From Micromonospora yasonensis (GTDB taxonomy: Bacteria > Actinomycetota > Actinomycetes > Mycobacteriales > Micromonosporaceae): a DNA stretch of 64,000 nucleotides. Below the pieces are notes generated by a model that was given only the letters and a program-made list of their open reading frames with translations, had not been told where the DNA came from and made no database searches. Shown here piece after piece: positions 43,463-52,245 of this stretch. The stretch is from the NCBI RefSeq assembly GCF_026013475.1, contig NZ_JAPDPH010000001.1:40986-104985 (forward strand), given 5' to 3'. A program made the position numbers and the translations under genes. Numbering within the stretch: the first letter of the stretch is position 1; each line of letters opens with the position of its first letter.

Positions 43463-44772
43463 CCGATACCTCCGCCCTTCGGGTCGAGTCGCGGGCCCTG
43501 GTGGCCTTTGGCGTAGAGCGGTACGAGGACGCTGTGACCTACAGCGCCGTCGGCCGCTACCTCGGCGATGTCGGGTCTATCCCCGCTGCGGCGTGGGGCA
43601 CCCTCGAAGGCATCTCCGAGAAGCTGAACCGGGACTGGGCAACCGCACTGGGCAGCAGGATCACCGAGGCGAACACCGCCCGTGACGAGATGGAACGTAT
43701 GGCCGACGGGCTCATGCAGATCGCAGCAGACTACGAGGGCACGGAACTGGACGTCGCCACCAACTTCGACGTGATGAACCGCGATCTGCTGCCGTATCTG
43801 CCGCTCGGCAACGGCTACGGCAGCAGCGTACGGGTCCGCCCCGGCGGAGCCGGAATCGTCTCTCAGCCGCACGACAGGAGGCTTCCGGACGACCAGCCTG
43901 TGGTGGTGATCCCAGACGGCAACGATCGCTTGGGTGCCACCCGCAACGAGAAGCTGCCACGAACCCGCGAGGTCGAGGAACCGATCACCATCGGTAGCAC
44001 TGACGGCAACAACCTCGGGTTCAGCGGTGGCCGCACCACCTACTACGAGAACGGCGAAGGCGACCAGCTCGACACGTTCATCCACAAGTACCGGGACACG
44101 CTGCTCCAGCTCGAAGCGATTCTGATCGAGCTGGGCACGGGCGAGCGCCTTCCCCTGACCAACCTTATGGTCCACGCCTGGCGGTCCTCACCCAAGATCA
44201 TCCGCAACCGCGCGGACCTGGTCCACTCCGCCGCCAACACCTACGCGGAACTCCGCGCCGAGATGGACGGCGAGCTGAAGAACCTCAAGCTCTACTGGGA
44301 AGGCAGCGCCTCCCAAGCTTTCAGCCAGTACGCCGACCGCGCGTCGGCCTACCTCACACAGCTCGAAGCCCAGACACGCTGGCTGGCCGAGGAGGGCAAG
44401 AAGGCCGCGAGCATGCTTGAGGGCCTGCGCAACGCCTACGCCGGCCTCGGCTACCAGCACATCGGCACGCTTATCGGCGCCCTCAAGAGCTACATCGAAG
44501 CCGTCAACGGCCTGTTCTCCTCGTGCAGCAACCCGGAGAAGGCCCTGCTCGACACGGTGCATACCTTCATCTCCTACCTGCTCGACGCGGAGCGACTGCA
44601 CGTCGAAGCGATGTCGGACCTAATCAAGATCGATGAGCAGGAGCGGAAGGAGCGCCCCGACCTCGGCACTCGCGGCCACGACACGACTCCTTTTCCTCAG
44701 GCCGAGGTAGGTGCTGACGCTTGGGCCGACCGCAGCAACTGGGGTCCTCGATCAGAGCGACCGGCTGCCTGA
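43459..44772 (+). CDS. WXG100-superfamily protein, putative type VII secretion substrate
   Basis: 437 aa. Long helical protein; LKLYWEGSASQAFSQYADRA carries the W-x-G turn between two helices typical of WXG100/ESX substrates. It follows NRADLVHSAANTYAELRAEM and is followed by QTRWLAEEGKKAASMLEGLR. The N-terminal third has a second helical hairpin (NRDWATALGSRITEANTARD). No C-terminal toxin domain is evident. No EccC-type ATPase is nearby, so export would need a chromosomal ESX system. Cargo gene. Confidence 0.7.
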   Translation: MTDTSALRVESRALVAFGVERYEDAVTYSAVGRYLGDVGSIPAAAWGTLEGISEKLNRDWATALGSRITEANTARDEMERMADGLMQIAADYEGTELDVATNFDVMNRDLLPYLPLGNGYGSSVRVRPGGAGIVSQPHDRRLPDDQPVVVIPDGNDRLGATRNEKLPRTREVEEPITIGSTDGNNLGFSGGRTTYYENGEGDQLDTFIHKYRDTLLQLEAILIELGTGERLPLTNLMVHAWRSSPKIIRNRADLVHSAANTYAELRAEMDGELKNLKLYWEGSASQAFSQYADRASAYLTQLEAQTRWLAEEGKKAASMLEGLRNAYAGLGYQHIGTLIGALKSYIEAVNGLFSSCSNPEKALLDTVHTFISYLLDAERLHVEAMSDLIKIDEQERKERPDLGTRGHDTTPFPQAEVGADAWADRSNWGPRSERPAA

Positions 44773-44886
44773 TCCGAACCGCAGACCTACGCCGACTCCT
44801 GCAGGCCGTACAGCAACCGGTCGCCGTCCCGGCCATCATCTCCAGCCTCGCGCCTATTGGCACACTTGTTCGACTAGCCTGCGAGC

Positions 44887-45237
44887 ATGGAGTGGCGGAC
44901 GCGCTGGCACATCACTATCCGCTGGGACCGGGCGGATAATTCGCCCGCCGGTGTGACCGTTGTCGAACGCGTCGTGGACAGCCCTGGCCAGCTGCGGCGC
45001 TTGCTCGCGTGGGCCCGCGCCGACCCGCACGTGGTCGCCTTCCCGTACCGCCAGGTCCGCGAGTTGGTCGGCGACGAGCCGCAGCGCTGCCGGGCCGGGC
45101 ACGCCTACGCCGGCGGGTCCGCGACCCGACCGGTGCGCGACTGGCTGCCCTGCTCGTGTGGCGGGCACCTGGTGCTGCGCTGCCGCCTGTGCCCGGACGT
45201 GCGGGTCGACCCGATCCTCTGCGCGGAAGTGCAGTAG
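44887..45237 (+). CDS. hypothetical protein with Cys-rich C-terminus
   Basis: 116 aa, ATG 44887. ERVVDSPGQLRRLLAWARAD, then Cys residues in QRCRAGH, PCSCGGHLVLRCRLCPD and ILCAEVQ, a probable zinc-ribbon. Single gene in cargo; unknown function. Confidence 0.55.
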   Translation: MEWRTRWHITIRWDRADNSPAGVTVVERVVDSPGQLRRLLAWARADPHVVAFPYRQVRELVGDEPQRCRAGHAYAGGSATRPVRDWLPCSCGGHLVLRCRLCPDVRVDPILCAEVQ

Positions 45238-45323
45238 ACGCAACATCAGGCCGCAACGTCAGTGACGCCACGTCTACCGAGTACAAGCGCTACCAGTGGA
45301 ACGTCTCGGCACAGCCTCGATGC

Positions 45324-45647
45324 TTATCGGTCCGGCGTGTTGAACAGGTACGACAGTCCGGTGATCTCCACAATTCGCCGCACACGTTCGCTGGGCGAGA
45401 CGGTGAACTGGCGACCCGCCTCGTGAGCGACGTTGTGGGCGTAGACGAGCGTGCCGAGCACGGTCGAGTCGATGAAGGTCACGGCTGACATGTCGACGAG
45501 CAGCCGGGTGAGTCCGGGCCGGCCCAGCTCGCTGGCCAGCAGCGTCTTCACGTCTCGGTCGGCAGACAGGTCCAGCTCCCCAAACAGCGTGACAGTGCTG
45601 AAGTCTCCGCCCCGGTCGACCGCGTGCTGCCAGAGCGGTGCCTGCAT
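45324..45647 (-). CDS. STAS-domain anti-sigma factor antagonist
   Basis: 107 aa. TVTLFGELDLSADRDVKTLL, then LLVDMSAVTFIDSTVLGTLV, the phosphorylatable-Ser motif (DST) of SpoIIAA/RsbV-like proteins. It binds an anti-sigma kinase when unphosphorylated and so frees a sigma factor. The cognate kinase and sigma factor are not in the window. Cargo gene. Confidence 0.88.
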   Translation of the reverse strand: MQAPLWQHAVDRGGDFSTVTLFGELDLSADRDVKTLLASELGRPGLTRLLVDMSAVTFIDSTVLGTLVYAHNVAHEAGRQFTVSPSERVRRIVEITGLSYLFNTPDR

Positions 45648-45817
45648 GGGCGGATCGTATCCTGCGCGAGCGTCTGCTGCGGTTCGGCCAGGTCGAGGTG
45701 TCGCTACCAGGGGTCGCGCTGAAGGTGCACTCCACCGGTGATCGGCGGCGACTGCGACACGAAGGGGCGGGCCACGTCTCAGTGACCCGCCCCGGTTGGT
45801 CCGCCTCGCGGACTAGC

Positions 45818-47547
45818 CCCGCATTCCGCACGTCGGCGATCGTCAGCACCATTCCAACGGATTTACGTCGAGCAGGTCGAGGATTTCGAGTTGCAGGGGT
45901 GTGGGTTGAGGGATGGTGTGCGGGTTTCCGCTGGTCGCGGGGATGAGTCGCATGCCGGTGAGAGCTTGGAAGATCAGCCGGGTGGTGGGGACGGCGGGCC
46001 GGCCTGCGTAGAGACCGGTGACTGTCGCGCGGCCTTGTGCGCGTAGAGCGCCTCTGACCTGGCGTTCGATCAGACTGAAGATGAGCAGCGCGAGGCAGAC
46101 CACGGTGATCATGGCGGTGATCCGGCGGTTGTTCTTCAGGTAGATAGCGGCGACGGCGAGGGGGCCCTTGAACGCGCAGTAGCGGCGTTCGACGGCTTCC
46201 TGACCTTTGTAGTGCAGCAGGACCTGGGCGGCGTCGGCCTCGGCGGCCTGCAGGTTGGTCAGCAGCGCGTACCAGCCGTCGGTGGCTGCTTCGGCGTCGA
46301 TCACCTGTTGATCGAAGTGCCAGGTCAGGGTGGGTTTACCGGTGTCCGGGCAGGTGTCGGTCGTCGTGCGCAGGTAGACGGCGACTCGGCGGGTCTTCGC
46401 GATCACGGCCAAGCGTGCCTCGACCGCGGCGGCGTCGGGGTAGTGGCGAGAACCGAGGCCGCGGGTCAGGCGGGCCAGGTCGTCGGTGGCCCGGTCGAGT
46501 TTCTTGGTCCGGGCGGCTGCCGCGGCACCGGCTCGGGCGCTGGAGTGCACGAACACCCGGCGCAGGGTCAGCACCGGATCCTTCTTCCGCGGGCCGGCCA
46601 AGGTCATGGTGTCCTCGTACACGTGCCACGTTCCCCGCTTGGCGGGGTCTTTGCCCTGGTCCCGGGCGGCGACGTAGTCGACCCGGGTAGCCCGGTCCAG
46701 ATCCAGACCGGCCAGCGCCGCGGCCGGCACGTACACCTTCGACGCCGGCGCCACGAAGCTCACTTCGTCGCCGTGCATCTTGGTCAGGTTGTCGTAGGAG
46801 ACCAGCTTCGAGTCACCGACGATCAACAGTCGGCGGGTCGTGGCGATCTGCTGTAACGCTTTCATCATCGGGATGACCTGGGCGACCTCGCCCGCGCCGC
46901 CGTCGTATGCCCGGTGGAACAGCGGCACCCCGCCGTCAGCGGCCACCGCGATCCCGGCCTGGACCTGCTTCAAGTCCGGCCGGCGGTCTTTCGGATGCCC
47001 GAACTTCGGCGCCGCGTACTTCTCGTCGACCTGCCCGTACTCGCCGTACAGCGACATCGAGGTCATGTCCCAGTGAATGCGGGACACGTCGATGCCGAAC
47101 ACGTTGATCGCGGCCGCGCCGACCGACCCGACGATCGAGTCCACCTGCGACGCGATCGCGTCCAACGCCCGGCCGACCCGGTCATCGTTGAGCTGCTCCG
47201 GCCGGACCCCGAACACCTCCTCCACCGCGTACCCACCGGCCCAGTCCTGCACCCGCACGAGAGGTTCCGGCGAGGTCAACCGGTTCGCGACCAGCGCCTC
47301 GATGACCTGACCATGCGTCAGTTCCGACCGGTCATCCACCAGGCACAACCCATCGATGATGTCACGAATCCGAAGGCGGGCCGCGAACGCCGCGACCACC
47401 GGCAACGATCCCAACGCCTTCTCCACCGACGGCACCGAACCGTACCGCGCACGCTCTCTCACAGCCCGGCACGCTGCCACCGGCTGCCCTCATCACCAAC
47501 CCGCCGCGCCGAAACCCACTCACGATCGCCGACGTGCGGAATGCGGG
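45818..47547. mobile_element. IS1634-family insertion sequence, 1730 bp
   Basis: Perfect 26-bp terminal inverted repeats (45818-45843 and 47522-47547, outer end CCCGCATTCC) and a 6-bp direct target duplication ACTAGC (45812-45817, 47548-47553). One transposase gene fills it and its stop overlaps the left repeat. Just outside both ends lie hairpins ending in the same GCGGACTAGCCC string (45799-45820, 47566-47587). Intact ends and direct repeat suggest recent insertion by simple transposition. Confidence 0.92.
45843..47480 (-). CDS. IS1634-family (IS4 superfamily) transposase
   Basis: 545 aa. DDE-type enzyme: FGIDVSRIHWDMTSMSLYGE (first Asp), TRRLLIVGDSKLVSYDNLTK (second Asp) and YKGQEAVERRYCAFKGPLAV (YREK-like region with the Glu). 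The C-terminus MITVVCLALLIFSLIERQVR is typical of the IS1634 group. Full length with no frameshift, so the element may be active. Confidence 0.92.
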   Translation of the reverse strand: MAACRAVRERARYGSVPSVEKALGSLPVVAAFAARLRIRDIIDGLCLVDDRSELTHGQVIEALVANRLTSPEPLVRVQDWAGGYAVEEVFGVRPEQLNDDRVGRALDAIASQVDSIVGSVGAAAINVFGIDVSRIHWDMTSMSLYGEYGQVDEKYAAPKFGHPKDRRPDLKQVQAGIAVAADGGVPLFHRAYDGGAGEVAQVIPMMKALQQIATTRRLLIVGDSKLVSYDNLTKMHGDEVSFVAPASKVYVPAAALAGLDLDRATRVDYVAARDQGKDPAKRGTWHVYEDTMTLAGPRKKDPVLTLRRVFVHSSARAGAAAAARTKKLDRATDDLARLTRGLGSRHYPDAAAVEARLAVIAKTRRVAVYLRTTTDTCPDTGKPTLTWHFDQQVIDAEAATDGWYALLTNLQAAEADAAQVLLHYKGQEAVERRYCAFKGPLAVAAIYLKNNRRITAMITVVCLALLIFSLIERQVRGALRAQGRATVTGLYAGRPAVPTTRLIFQALTGMRLIPATSGNPHTIPQPTPLQLEILDLLDVNPLEWC

Positions 47548-47579
47548 ACTAGCCTCGCGTCGCTGGTCCGCTCAGCGGA

Positions 47580-47888
47580 CTAGCCCAGCTTCCGCGGTCG
47601 GCCGTCGTTGCCGCCGAGGTGCCCGACGATGCCGCCGCCGCGCTCCCGCTGGATCTGGATAGCGCACTCCATGCACAGCACCACCGCGCCGTCGCCGAGC
47701 TGCGCGCGGGCCTGCCGCTGGCGCGGCCCGATCCACACGTCCGTCTCGCACTTCGCGCACTTCGCCAGCGCGTGGTCGACGCTCGGCACGTACTCTGGAG
47801 CGCCGCTGCCCTTGAGCAGCGCGTTCATGTTCGTCGGCGGGCACGCCAGGATGGCCCGGTCCCCGATCTCCACGTGGAACGCCCTCAC
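47580..47888 (-). CDS. small zinc-ribbon phage protein
   Basis: 102 aa. The GTG 47888 start overlaps the upstream stop (GTGA); an alternative GTG lies in the start-associated motif variant at 47866-47878 a few codons in. CAKCETDVWIGPRQRQA and VVLCMECAIQ give a two-pair zinc ribbon. The gene ends next to the IS insertion hairpin. Belongs to the phage early/accessory operon 50226-47580. Confidence 0.62.
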   Translation of the reverse strand: MRAFHVEIGDRAILACPPTNMNALLKGSGAPEYVPSVDHALAKCAKCETDVWIGPRQRQARAQLGDGAVVLCMECAIQIQRERGGGIVGHLGGNDGRPRKLG

Positions 47889-48631
47889 ATCTCCTCCTGG
47901 CTCCCGGCCACGACGTTGCCGTCCGCGTCGATCCGCACGCCGGGGCCAGCGACGTCGCCACCCACCCGGCGCACCGCCGCGATCCGCTCGAACACCTGCT
48001 TACCGGAGCCCAGCCGCTCCACCGACGGCACCACCACCAGGTCGGCCTTGCCGTCGGCGACGTCGGCGACGGCTTCCCGCCAGCCGCGAGCGCCGACGTG
48101 CTCGCCGACCACCTCGTAGCCCTGCTCCGCGCAGTACCGCCGCGCGAGCTTCGTCAGCTCCTCGATGGTGGCCCGGCCGCCGCGCACCGCCCGGGAGAAC
48201 AGCGCCGCCCGGCGCCGCGCCCAGCGCCGCGCCGCTTGGTCCCACCGCGCGTGCTCGTACAGCCGTGACAGGTCAGGCCCGGAGCCCTCCACGTCGGGAC
48301 CGCAGCGCACGAACTTCCGCGCCTCGACGTCCCAGCGCACGTGCCAGCCGAACTCGCGGCACTCCCGGTGCGCCGGCCACCGGCCGGTCCAGTCGGCCCG
48401 GCCGCAGTCGTGGCCCGCGGTATCGGGCTGCGTCCGGCACCACATGCGCTTCCGGCCGGTGGCCAGGCACTCGGCCACGTCGCAGTCGTCGCGGTGCGCG
48501 TCGCCGATCGCCACCTCGCACGCCGGGCAGGTGCCGCGCAGCAGCTCCTCCATGCTGTCGGCCGGGCCTGCGCCGGAGGCGCGCACCAGCTCGGTACGCG
48601 CCTCCGGCCAACCCGCAGGGGTCCCGCTCAC
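47885..48631 (-). CDS. phage protein with Cys-rich N-domain and partial resolvase-like C-domain
   Basis: 248 aa from GTG 48631 (overlap with the ParB gene stop). N-terminal segment CPACEVAIGDAHRDDCDVAE with RKRMWC, and CGRADWTGRWPAHRECREFG, is common in actinophages. The C-terminal part YCAEQGYEVVGEHVGARGWR, VADGKADLVVVPSVERLGSG resembles the second half of a serine-recombinase catalytic domain. The first strand bearing the catalytic Ser is missing. Likely not a recombinase. A decayed copy exists at 40564. Confidence 0.65.
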   Translation of the reverse strand: MSGTPAGWPEARTELVRASGAGPADSMEELLRGTCPACEVAIGDAHRDDCDVAECLATGRKRMWCRTQPDTAGHDCGRADWTGRWPAHRECREFGWHVRWDVEARKFVRCGPDVEGSGPDLSRLYEHARWDQAARRWARRRAALFSRAVRGGRATIEELTKLARRYCAEQGYEVVGEHVGARGWREAVADVADGKADLVVVPSVERLGSGKQVFERIAAVRRVGGDVAGPGVRIDADGNVVAGSQEEM

Positions 48632-50226
48632 TCGTCGCCCTTCGCGTCCGGCTCGGCCGCGTCCAAGTCCGCCTCCGGGCACGGGTCCGGGTCGGCCTCG
48701 GCCTGCGGCTCGGCGTCGCCCTCGGGCAGCTGCACGTCCTCGATCGGCCGCACGCCCTCGGCGTCCTCCACGGAACCTTCGGCGTCGTCGTACTCCAGCT
48801 CGGCCGCGGCCTCGGCCTCTTCCTGCTCCAGCGCCCGCTGCCGCTCTTCCTCCTCCTCGACCAGCTCGGCGTGCCAGGTCTTCTCGGCCTCCGACAGCTC
48901 GTAGCCCTCGGCCACCAGGCGGTTCAGCCACGGCAGCACCAGGTGGTTCCGGTTGGAGTACCGCCCGGCCGCCACGGTCGACGTGTTGGCCTCGTGCGCG
49001 GCGATGAACCGGGCGACCAGCAGCCGGTTCAGCCGGTCGATCCCGGCGGTCTGCCCGTCGCGCGGGTCACCGCCGGCGAGGGCCGCGACCATCTCCTCCT
49101 CGGCCCGGTCGTAGAAGCCCGGCATCACCACGGCGGCGCGCATCGCGTCGACCAGCAGCGTCTTCGCCGCCTTCGCGCTGCCCCACCGCTCGACGAGGAA
49201 CCGGCGGCGCACCTCACCGGCGTCCAGCAGCTTCTGCTTGCGCTCCTCGGCCTCCCGCTTCGCCAGCTCCTCGGCGACCTTCTGCGCGGGGCTCTTGTAC
49301 TGCGTCCACTTCGTGCGCTTGTACCCGTGGGCGTCGGGGTCCTCGCACACGATGACGGCCCGCATGTTCCCGTACGAGCCCTCGATGATCGCGCCGAACC
49401 CCTCCAGCGTCTTGACCTGCTCGACGTCGATCGGCTGGTCGTCGGCGTTGGTCAGGTCCTCGACCTTGGTCATCGCGCAGTTCCACGGCCAGTCCTTCGG
49501 CTTCTTCAGCACCCGGACGCCGGCCTCGGTCAGCTCGGCCGTCAGCGTCTCGGTGGACGCCTTGTCGTCCCGCTTGCGCTTCTCCTCCTGCACGCGGTGC
49601 CGGACGCCCCAGCCGCTCTCGACGCCCTTGAGGATGCGCTCCATCGCCTTCGGGTCGTCCTCGAACTGCTCCAGCTCGGCGACGTCCTCCAGGGTCAACT
49701 TGCCGGCGTCGGCCGCGCCGGTCGCCACCTCTCCGAGCTTCGTCAGCTTCAACGCCGCGTTGACGTGCTTCTGCGTACGGCCGGTCCGCCGCGCGATCTC
49801 GGCGACGTCCAGGCCGAACAGCTCCAGCTGCGCGTACCCGGCGGCCCGCTCGCTCTCGGTCAGGTCGGCGCGCTGGTCGTTCTCGATCAGCATGGCGACG
49901 ACCTGGGAGGGGGCCATCCCCTCCATGTCGGGCCGCACCAGGCACGGCACGGTGTGCGGCGTGCCGTCCGGCCAGTCGCCGGCCTCGATCGCCTCGACGG
50001 CCGCCGCCGCCCGGCGGTGCCCGGCGACGATCCGCATGCCGCCGTCCTCGGGGACGACGGTCAGCGCCTGCAGAACGCCGCTGGCGGCGATGGAGGCGCG
50101 CAGCTCGGTCAGGTCGCCGAGCTGGGTGCGGAGGTTGGTCGGGTGCGCGACCAGCTCCCGCGGGTCGATCTGGGCGAGGTACGGCGCGTTCTTCTTCGCG
50201 CGCCGCGTCTTGGTCGGTGCTGTCAC
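48628..50226 (-). CDS. ParB/RepB/Spo0J-type protein 1
   Basis: 532 aa; start chosen at GTG 50226, just after GAGGAGAGAACG and the start-associated motif. ParB N-domain: IDPRELVAHPTNLRTQLGDL, LTVVPEDGGMRIVAGHRRAA (GHRR box), then HTH: LDVAEIARRTGRTQKHVNAA. The C-terminal half is long and acidic. In phages without a partition system such proteins are usually transcription regulators or DNA-bridging factors. No parA is seen. Transcribed from the short promoter repeat at 50275. Confidence 0.85.
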   Translation of the reverse strand: MTAPTKTRRAKKNAPYLAQIDPRELVAHPTNLRTQLGDLTELRASIAASGVLQALTVVPEDGGMRIVAGHRRAAAAVEAIEAGDWPDGTPHTVPCLVRPDMEGMAPSQVVAMLIENDQRADLTESERAAGYAQLELFGLDVAEIARRTGRTQKHVNAALKLTKLGEVATGAADAGKLTLEDVAELEQFEDDPKAMERILKGVESGWGVRHRVQEEKRKRDDKASTETLTAELTEAGVRVLKKPKDWPWNCAMTKVEDLTNADDQPIDVEQVKTLEGFGAIIEGSYGNMRAVIVCEDPDAHGYKRTKWTQYKSPAQKVAEELAKREAEERKQKLLDAGEVRRRFLVERWGSAKAAKTLLVDAMRAAVVMPGFYDRAEEEMVAALAGGDPRDGQTAGIDRLNRLLVARFIAAHEANTSTVAAGRYSNRNHLVLPWLNRLVAEGYELSEAEKTWHAELVEEEEERQRALEQEEAEAAAELEYDDAEGSVEDAEGVRPIEDVQLPEGDAEPQAEADPDPCPEADLDAAEPDAKGDE

Positions 50227-50240
50227 TTCCGTTCTCTCCT

Positions 50241-50252
50241 CTTCCACGTGAA
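50241..50252 (-). promoter_or_regulatory. start-associated motif TTCACGTGGAAG
   Basis: One-base variant before the ParB-like gene start at 50226. Confidence 0.55.
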
Positions 50253-50271
50253 CACGGAGATACGCCGCGTA

Positions 50272-50315
50272 GCGTACATAAACATTGTATCAGTCAAGAT
50301 CATCCACCGTCCAAT
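50272..50315 (-). promoter_or_regulatory. short promoter/operator copy D
   Basis: The minus strand reads TACAAT at 50289-50284 followed by GTTTATGTACGC, the same -10/operator element as in copies A-C. No good -35 is seen at 17-18 bp and the upstream block of the repeat is absent. Confidence 0.55.
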
Positions 50316-51709
50316 CAGGAACCGCCCTGACCTGCTGTTTTGCCGCGCAGCGGCGACGCCACCACCGCCCGCCGGGACTCCTTCGACCGCAGGTACGTCA
50401 CGCCGTGCACCAGGGCGTCCAGCCGGTCCGGGGAATCGCCGGACTCCGGCGTCCACGTCGTCAGCTGGTCCTCCAGCGCCGGGAACGTCCCCACGTGGTG
50501 CACGCGCGGCGGGTCGACCTCGTACCGGGCGGCCACCGGCTCGGCGCGCACCCGCTTGCTCGCGCGGGCCTGCACCACGTCGATCGGCGGGTCACCGCCG
50601 CCGACCAGGCCCTCCTTCTGCATGGCCACCCACGCGTCGACCAGGATGTCCCGCAGCCACGCCGACGAGCCCTCGTACACCACCACGTCCGCGTCGACGT
50701 CCAGGTAGCACTGCCAGATCCGGCGGGCCGCCGCCATGCCGGCGATCTTCATGCTCCGGTCCGCCAGCACGTAGTGCTCGCCGTCCTCGCCCCGGCCGAC
50801 CGCGACGATGCCCGTCTCGTCGCTCGTCTCCGACACCGTGTCCGCCGGGTCGACGCTCACGACGGTCCGCACCAGCGGCGGCACGTCGTCCTTGTCGACC
50901 CGGCCGGCCTCGATCCACGCCGACTTCCACAGCGCGCCGTCGACGTCGGACAGCAGCTCGGCGTCCAGCTCCTGCCGGCCCAGCCGGGTGCCGCCGTACT
51001 GCTCCAGCAGCTCCTCCAGCGCCTCCGGCGACAGGTTCTCCGCGTTGTCCAGCGTCCGGCCGCGGGTCACCACCACCCGGGGCCTGCGTGAGCGGGCACG
51101 CTGCTTCTTCGACCGCGCCAGCAGCTTCTTCACGTGCGGCAGCGGCTTCGGGGTGGTCGAGATGACCATGCGCGGGCTCGCCGCCTCGCGCATGCAGAAC
51201 CACAGCATGTCGAACACGCCCTGCGCCGTCTGCACCGGCCACGCCGCGTACTCGTCGAGCCAGCAGCCGTCGAAGTCGTAGCCGCGCAGCACGTCGGGGT
51301 CCTGCGCGCCGAACCCGCGGATGATCGCCCCGTTCGTCAGCTCCAGGTACGGCTCGCTCTTGTTGAACGTCCGCACCTCCTTCGGCGGGATCACCGCCAG
51401 CAGGCCGGCACGCCGCGCCGTGAAGCAGACGTTGAACACCTCCCGGTGCGTCTTGGCGACCACCGCGTAGTGCCCGCCCGGCCTGGCCCCCGCCCACTTG
51501 CGCACCGTCTCCGCCCCGGTGCGGGTCTTGCCGAAGCCACGGCCCGCCAGCAGCATCCAGATCCGGTACCAGGCGGGCTCCATCTGCTCCGGCCTCGCGT
51601 GCCTCGGCCAGTCGTACCGGACGAGGCCCTGGACCTCCGACACCTCGCGCAGGTACGCGGCCAGCTCGGCGTCGGTCATCAGCGCCGGGTCCGGGTACGC
51701 CAGCAGCAT
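50315..51709 (-). CDS. terminase large subunit
   Basis: 464 aa DNA-packaging motor and nuclease. LLAGRGFGKTRTGAETV (Walker A, 56-62), GCWLDEYAAWP (Walker B with Glu, 149-155), VISTTPKP (motif III, coupling), and RTVVSVDPADTVSETSDETG (RNase H-like nuclease Asp). Full length. It is followed leftward not by the portal gene but by ParB and cargo. Confidence 0.93.
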   Translation of the reverse strand: MLLAYPDPALMTDAELAAYLREVSEVQGLVRYDWPRHARPEQMEPAWYRIWMLLAGRGFGKTRTGAETVRKWAGARPGGHYAVVAKTHREVFNVCFTARRAGLLAVIPPKEVRTFNKSEPYLELTNGAIIRGFGAQDPDVLRGYDFDGCWLDEYAAWPVQTAQGVFDMLWFCMREAASPRMVISTTPKPLPHVKKLLARSKKQRARSRRPRVVVTRGRTLDNAENLSPEALEELLEQYGGTRLGRQELDAELLSDVDGALWKSAWIEAGRVDKDDVPPLVRTVVSVDPADTVSETSDETGIVAVGRGEDGEHYVLADRSMKIAGMAAARRIWQCYLDVDADVVVYEGSSAWLRDILVDAWVAMQKEGLVGGGDPPIDVVQARASKRVRAEPVAARYEVDPPRVHHVGTFPALEDQLTTWTPESGDSPDRLDALVHGVTYLRSKESRRAVVASPLRGKTAGQGGS

Positions 51710-51712
51710 CGG

Positions 51713-52093
51713 TCAGTCCCCGGCCCGCATCTCGGCTTCGCGCTGACGCAGGTCGACGGCCGCAACCCAGGCCAGCACCAGCAGCGCCGCCAGCATCAGC
51801 GCCGGACAGCCGAGGGCCGCTGGGCCGACCCACCGCAGCCCGGCCCACATCGCCAGCACGATCAGCGCCAGCCACGCGCCGAGCAGCAGGCGCCACGTCC
51901 AGGCGCGGAAACGCAGCGTTCGCCGCTGCACCCGGGTCAGCCGCCTCGGCGGGGCGAGGCGCACCGGCGGCGGGGGCTTCGCGTCCAGCTCTGCCCATCC
52001 GCGCACCTCCCCGCCCGGCTGGTACGCCGGCCGGGCGGCGACCGGCGCCCGGTGGTCGAGCAGCAGCCTGCCCGAGCGGGGGCCGCGCCTCAC
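51713..52093 (-). CDS. small membrane protein between terminase genes
   Basis: 126 aa from GTG 52093. The basic N-terminus is followed by two transmembrane helices (RLLLGAWLALIVLAMWAGL and LGCPALMLAALLVLAWVAAV). GTG overlaps the previous stop. Unknown function. Confidence 0.6.
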   Translation of the reverse strand: MRRGPRSGRLLLDHRAPVAARPAYQPGGEVRGWAELDAKPPPPVRLAPPRRLTRVQRRTLRFRAWTWRLLLGAWLALIVLAMWAGLRWVGPAALGCPALMLAALLVLAWVAAVDLRQREAEMRAGD

Positions 52094-52245
52094 CGCGCGA
52101 CCGCCCACGCCACGACGGTCACGCCGCCGAGGGCCGCCGCGCCCATTAGCAGCAGCCCGCCGGCCGCGCACCACGCCGCCCACCGGGGCATCCGCAGCTC
52201 CACCGCGATCCACGCCTCGCCCTCATCCCTGTTCCGTCGCCCCAC
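52090..52245 (-). CDS. 51-aa membrane protein
   Basis: A frame from GTG 52245 gives a short hydrophilic start, then WAAWCAAGGLLLMGAAALGG and VTVVAWAVAR, one transmembrane helix. It overlaps the small terminase gene end by 23 nt and the next start by 4 nt (GTGA), as expected for a coupled operon gene. A start at an internal GTG or ATG is also possible. Confidence 0.55.
   Translation of the reverse strand: MGRRNRDEGEAWIAVELRMPRWAAWCAAGGLLLMGAAALGGVTVVAWAVAR

Noticed and set aside
45638..45946. Plus-strand gene overlapping the IS left end
   Set aside because: Crosses the IS boundary and target duplication and has no family signal.
47885..48631. Functional serine recombinase
   Set aside because: Lacks the N-terminal strand with the catalytic serine and the DNA-binding domain.
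47608..51165. 1185-codon plus-strand open frame
   Set aside because: Antisense to the ParB, resolvase-like and terminase genes, which have clear motifs; low-complexity translation.
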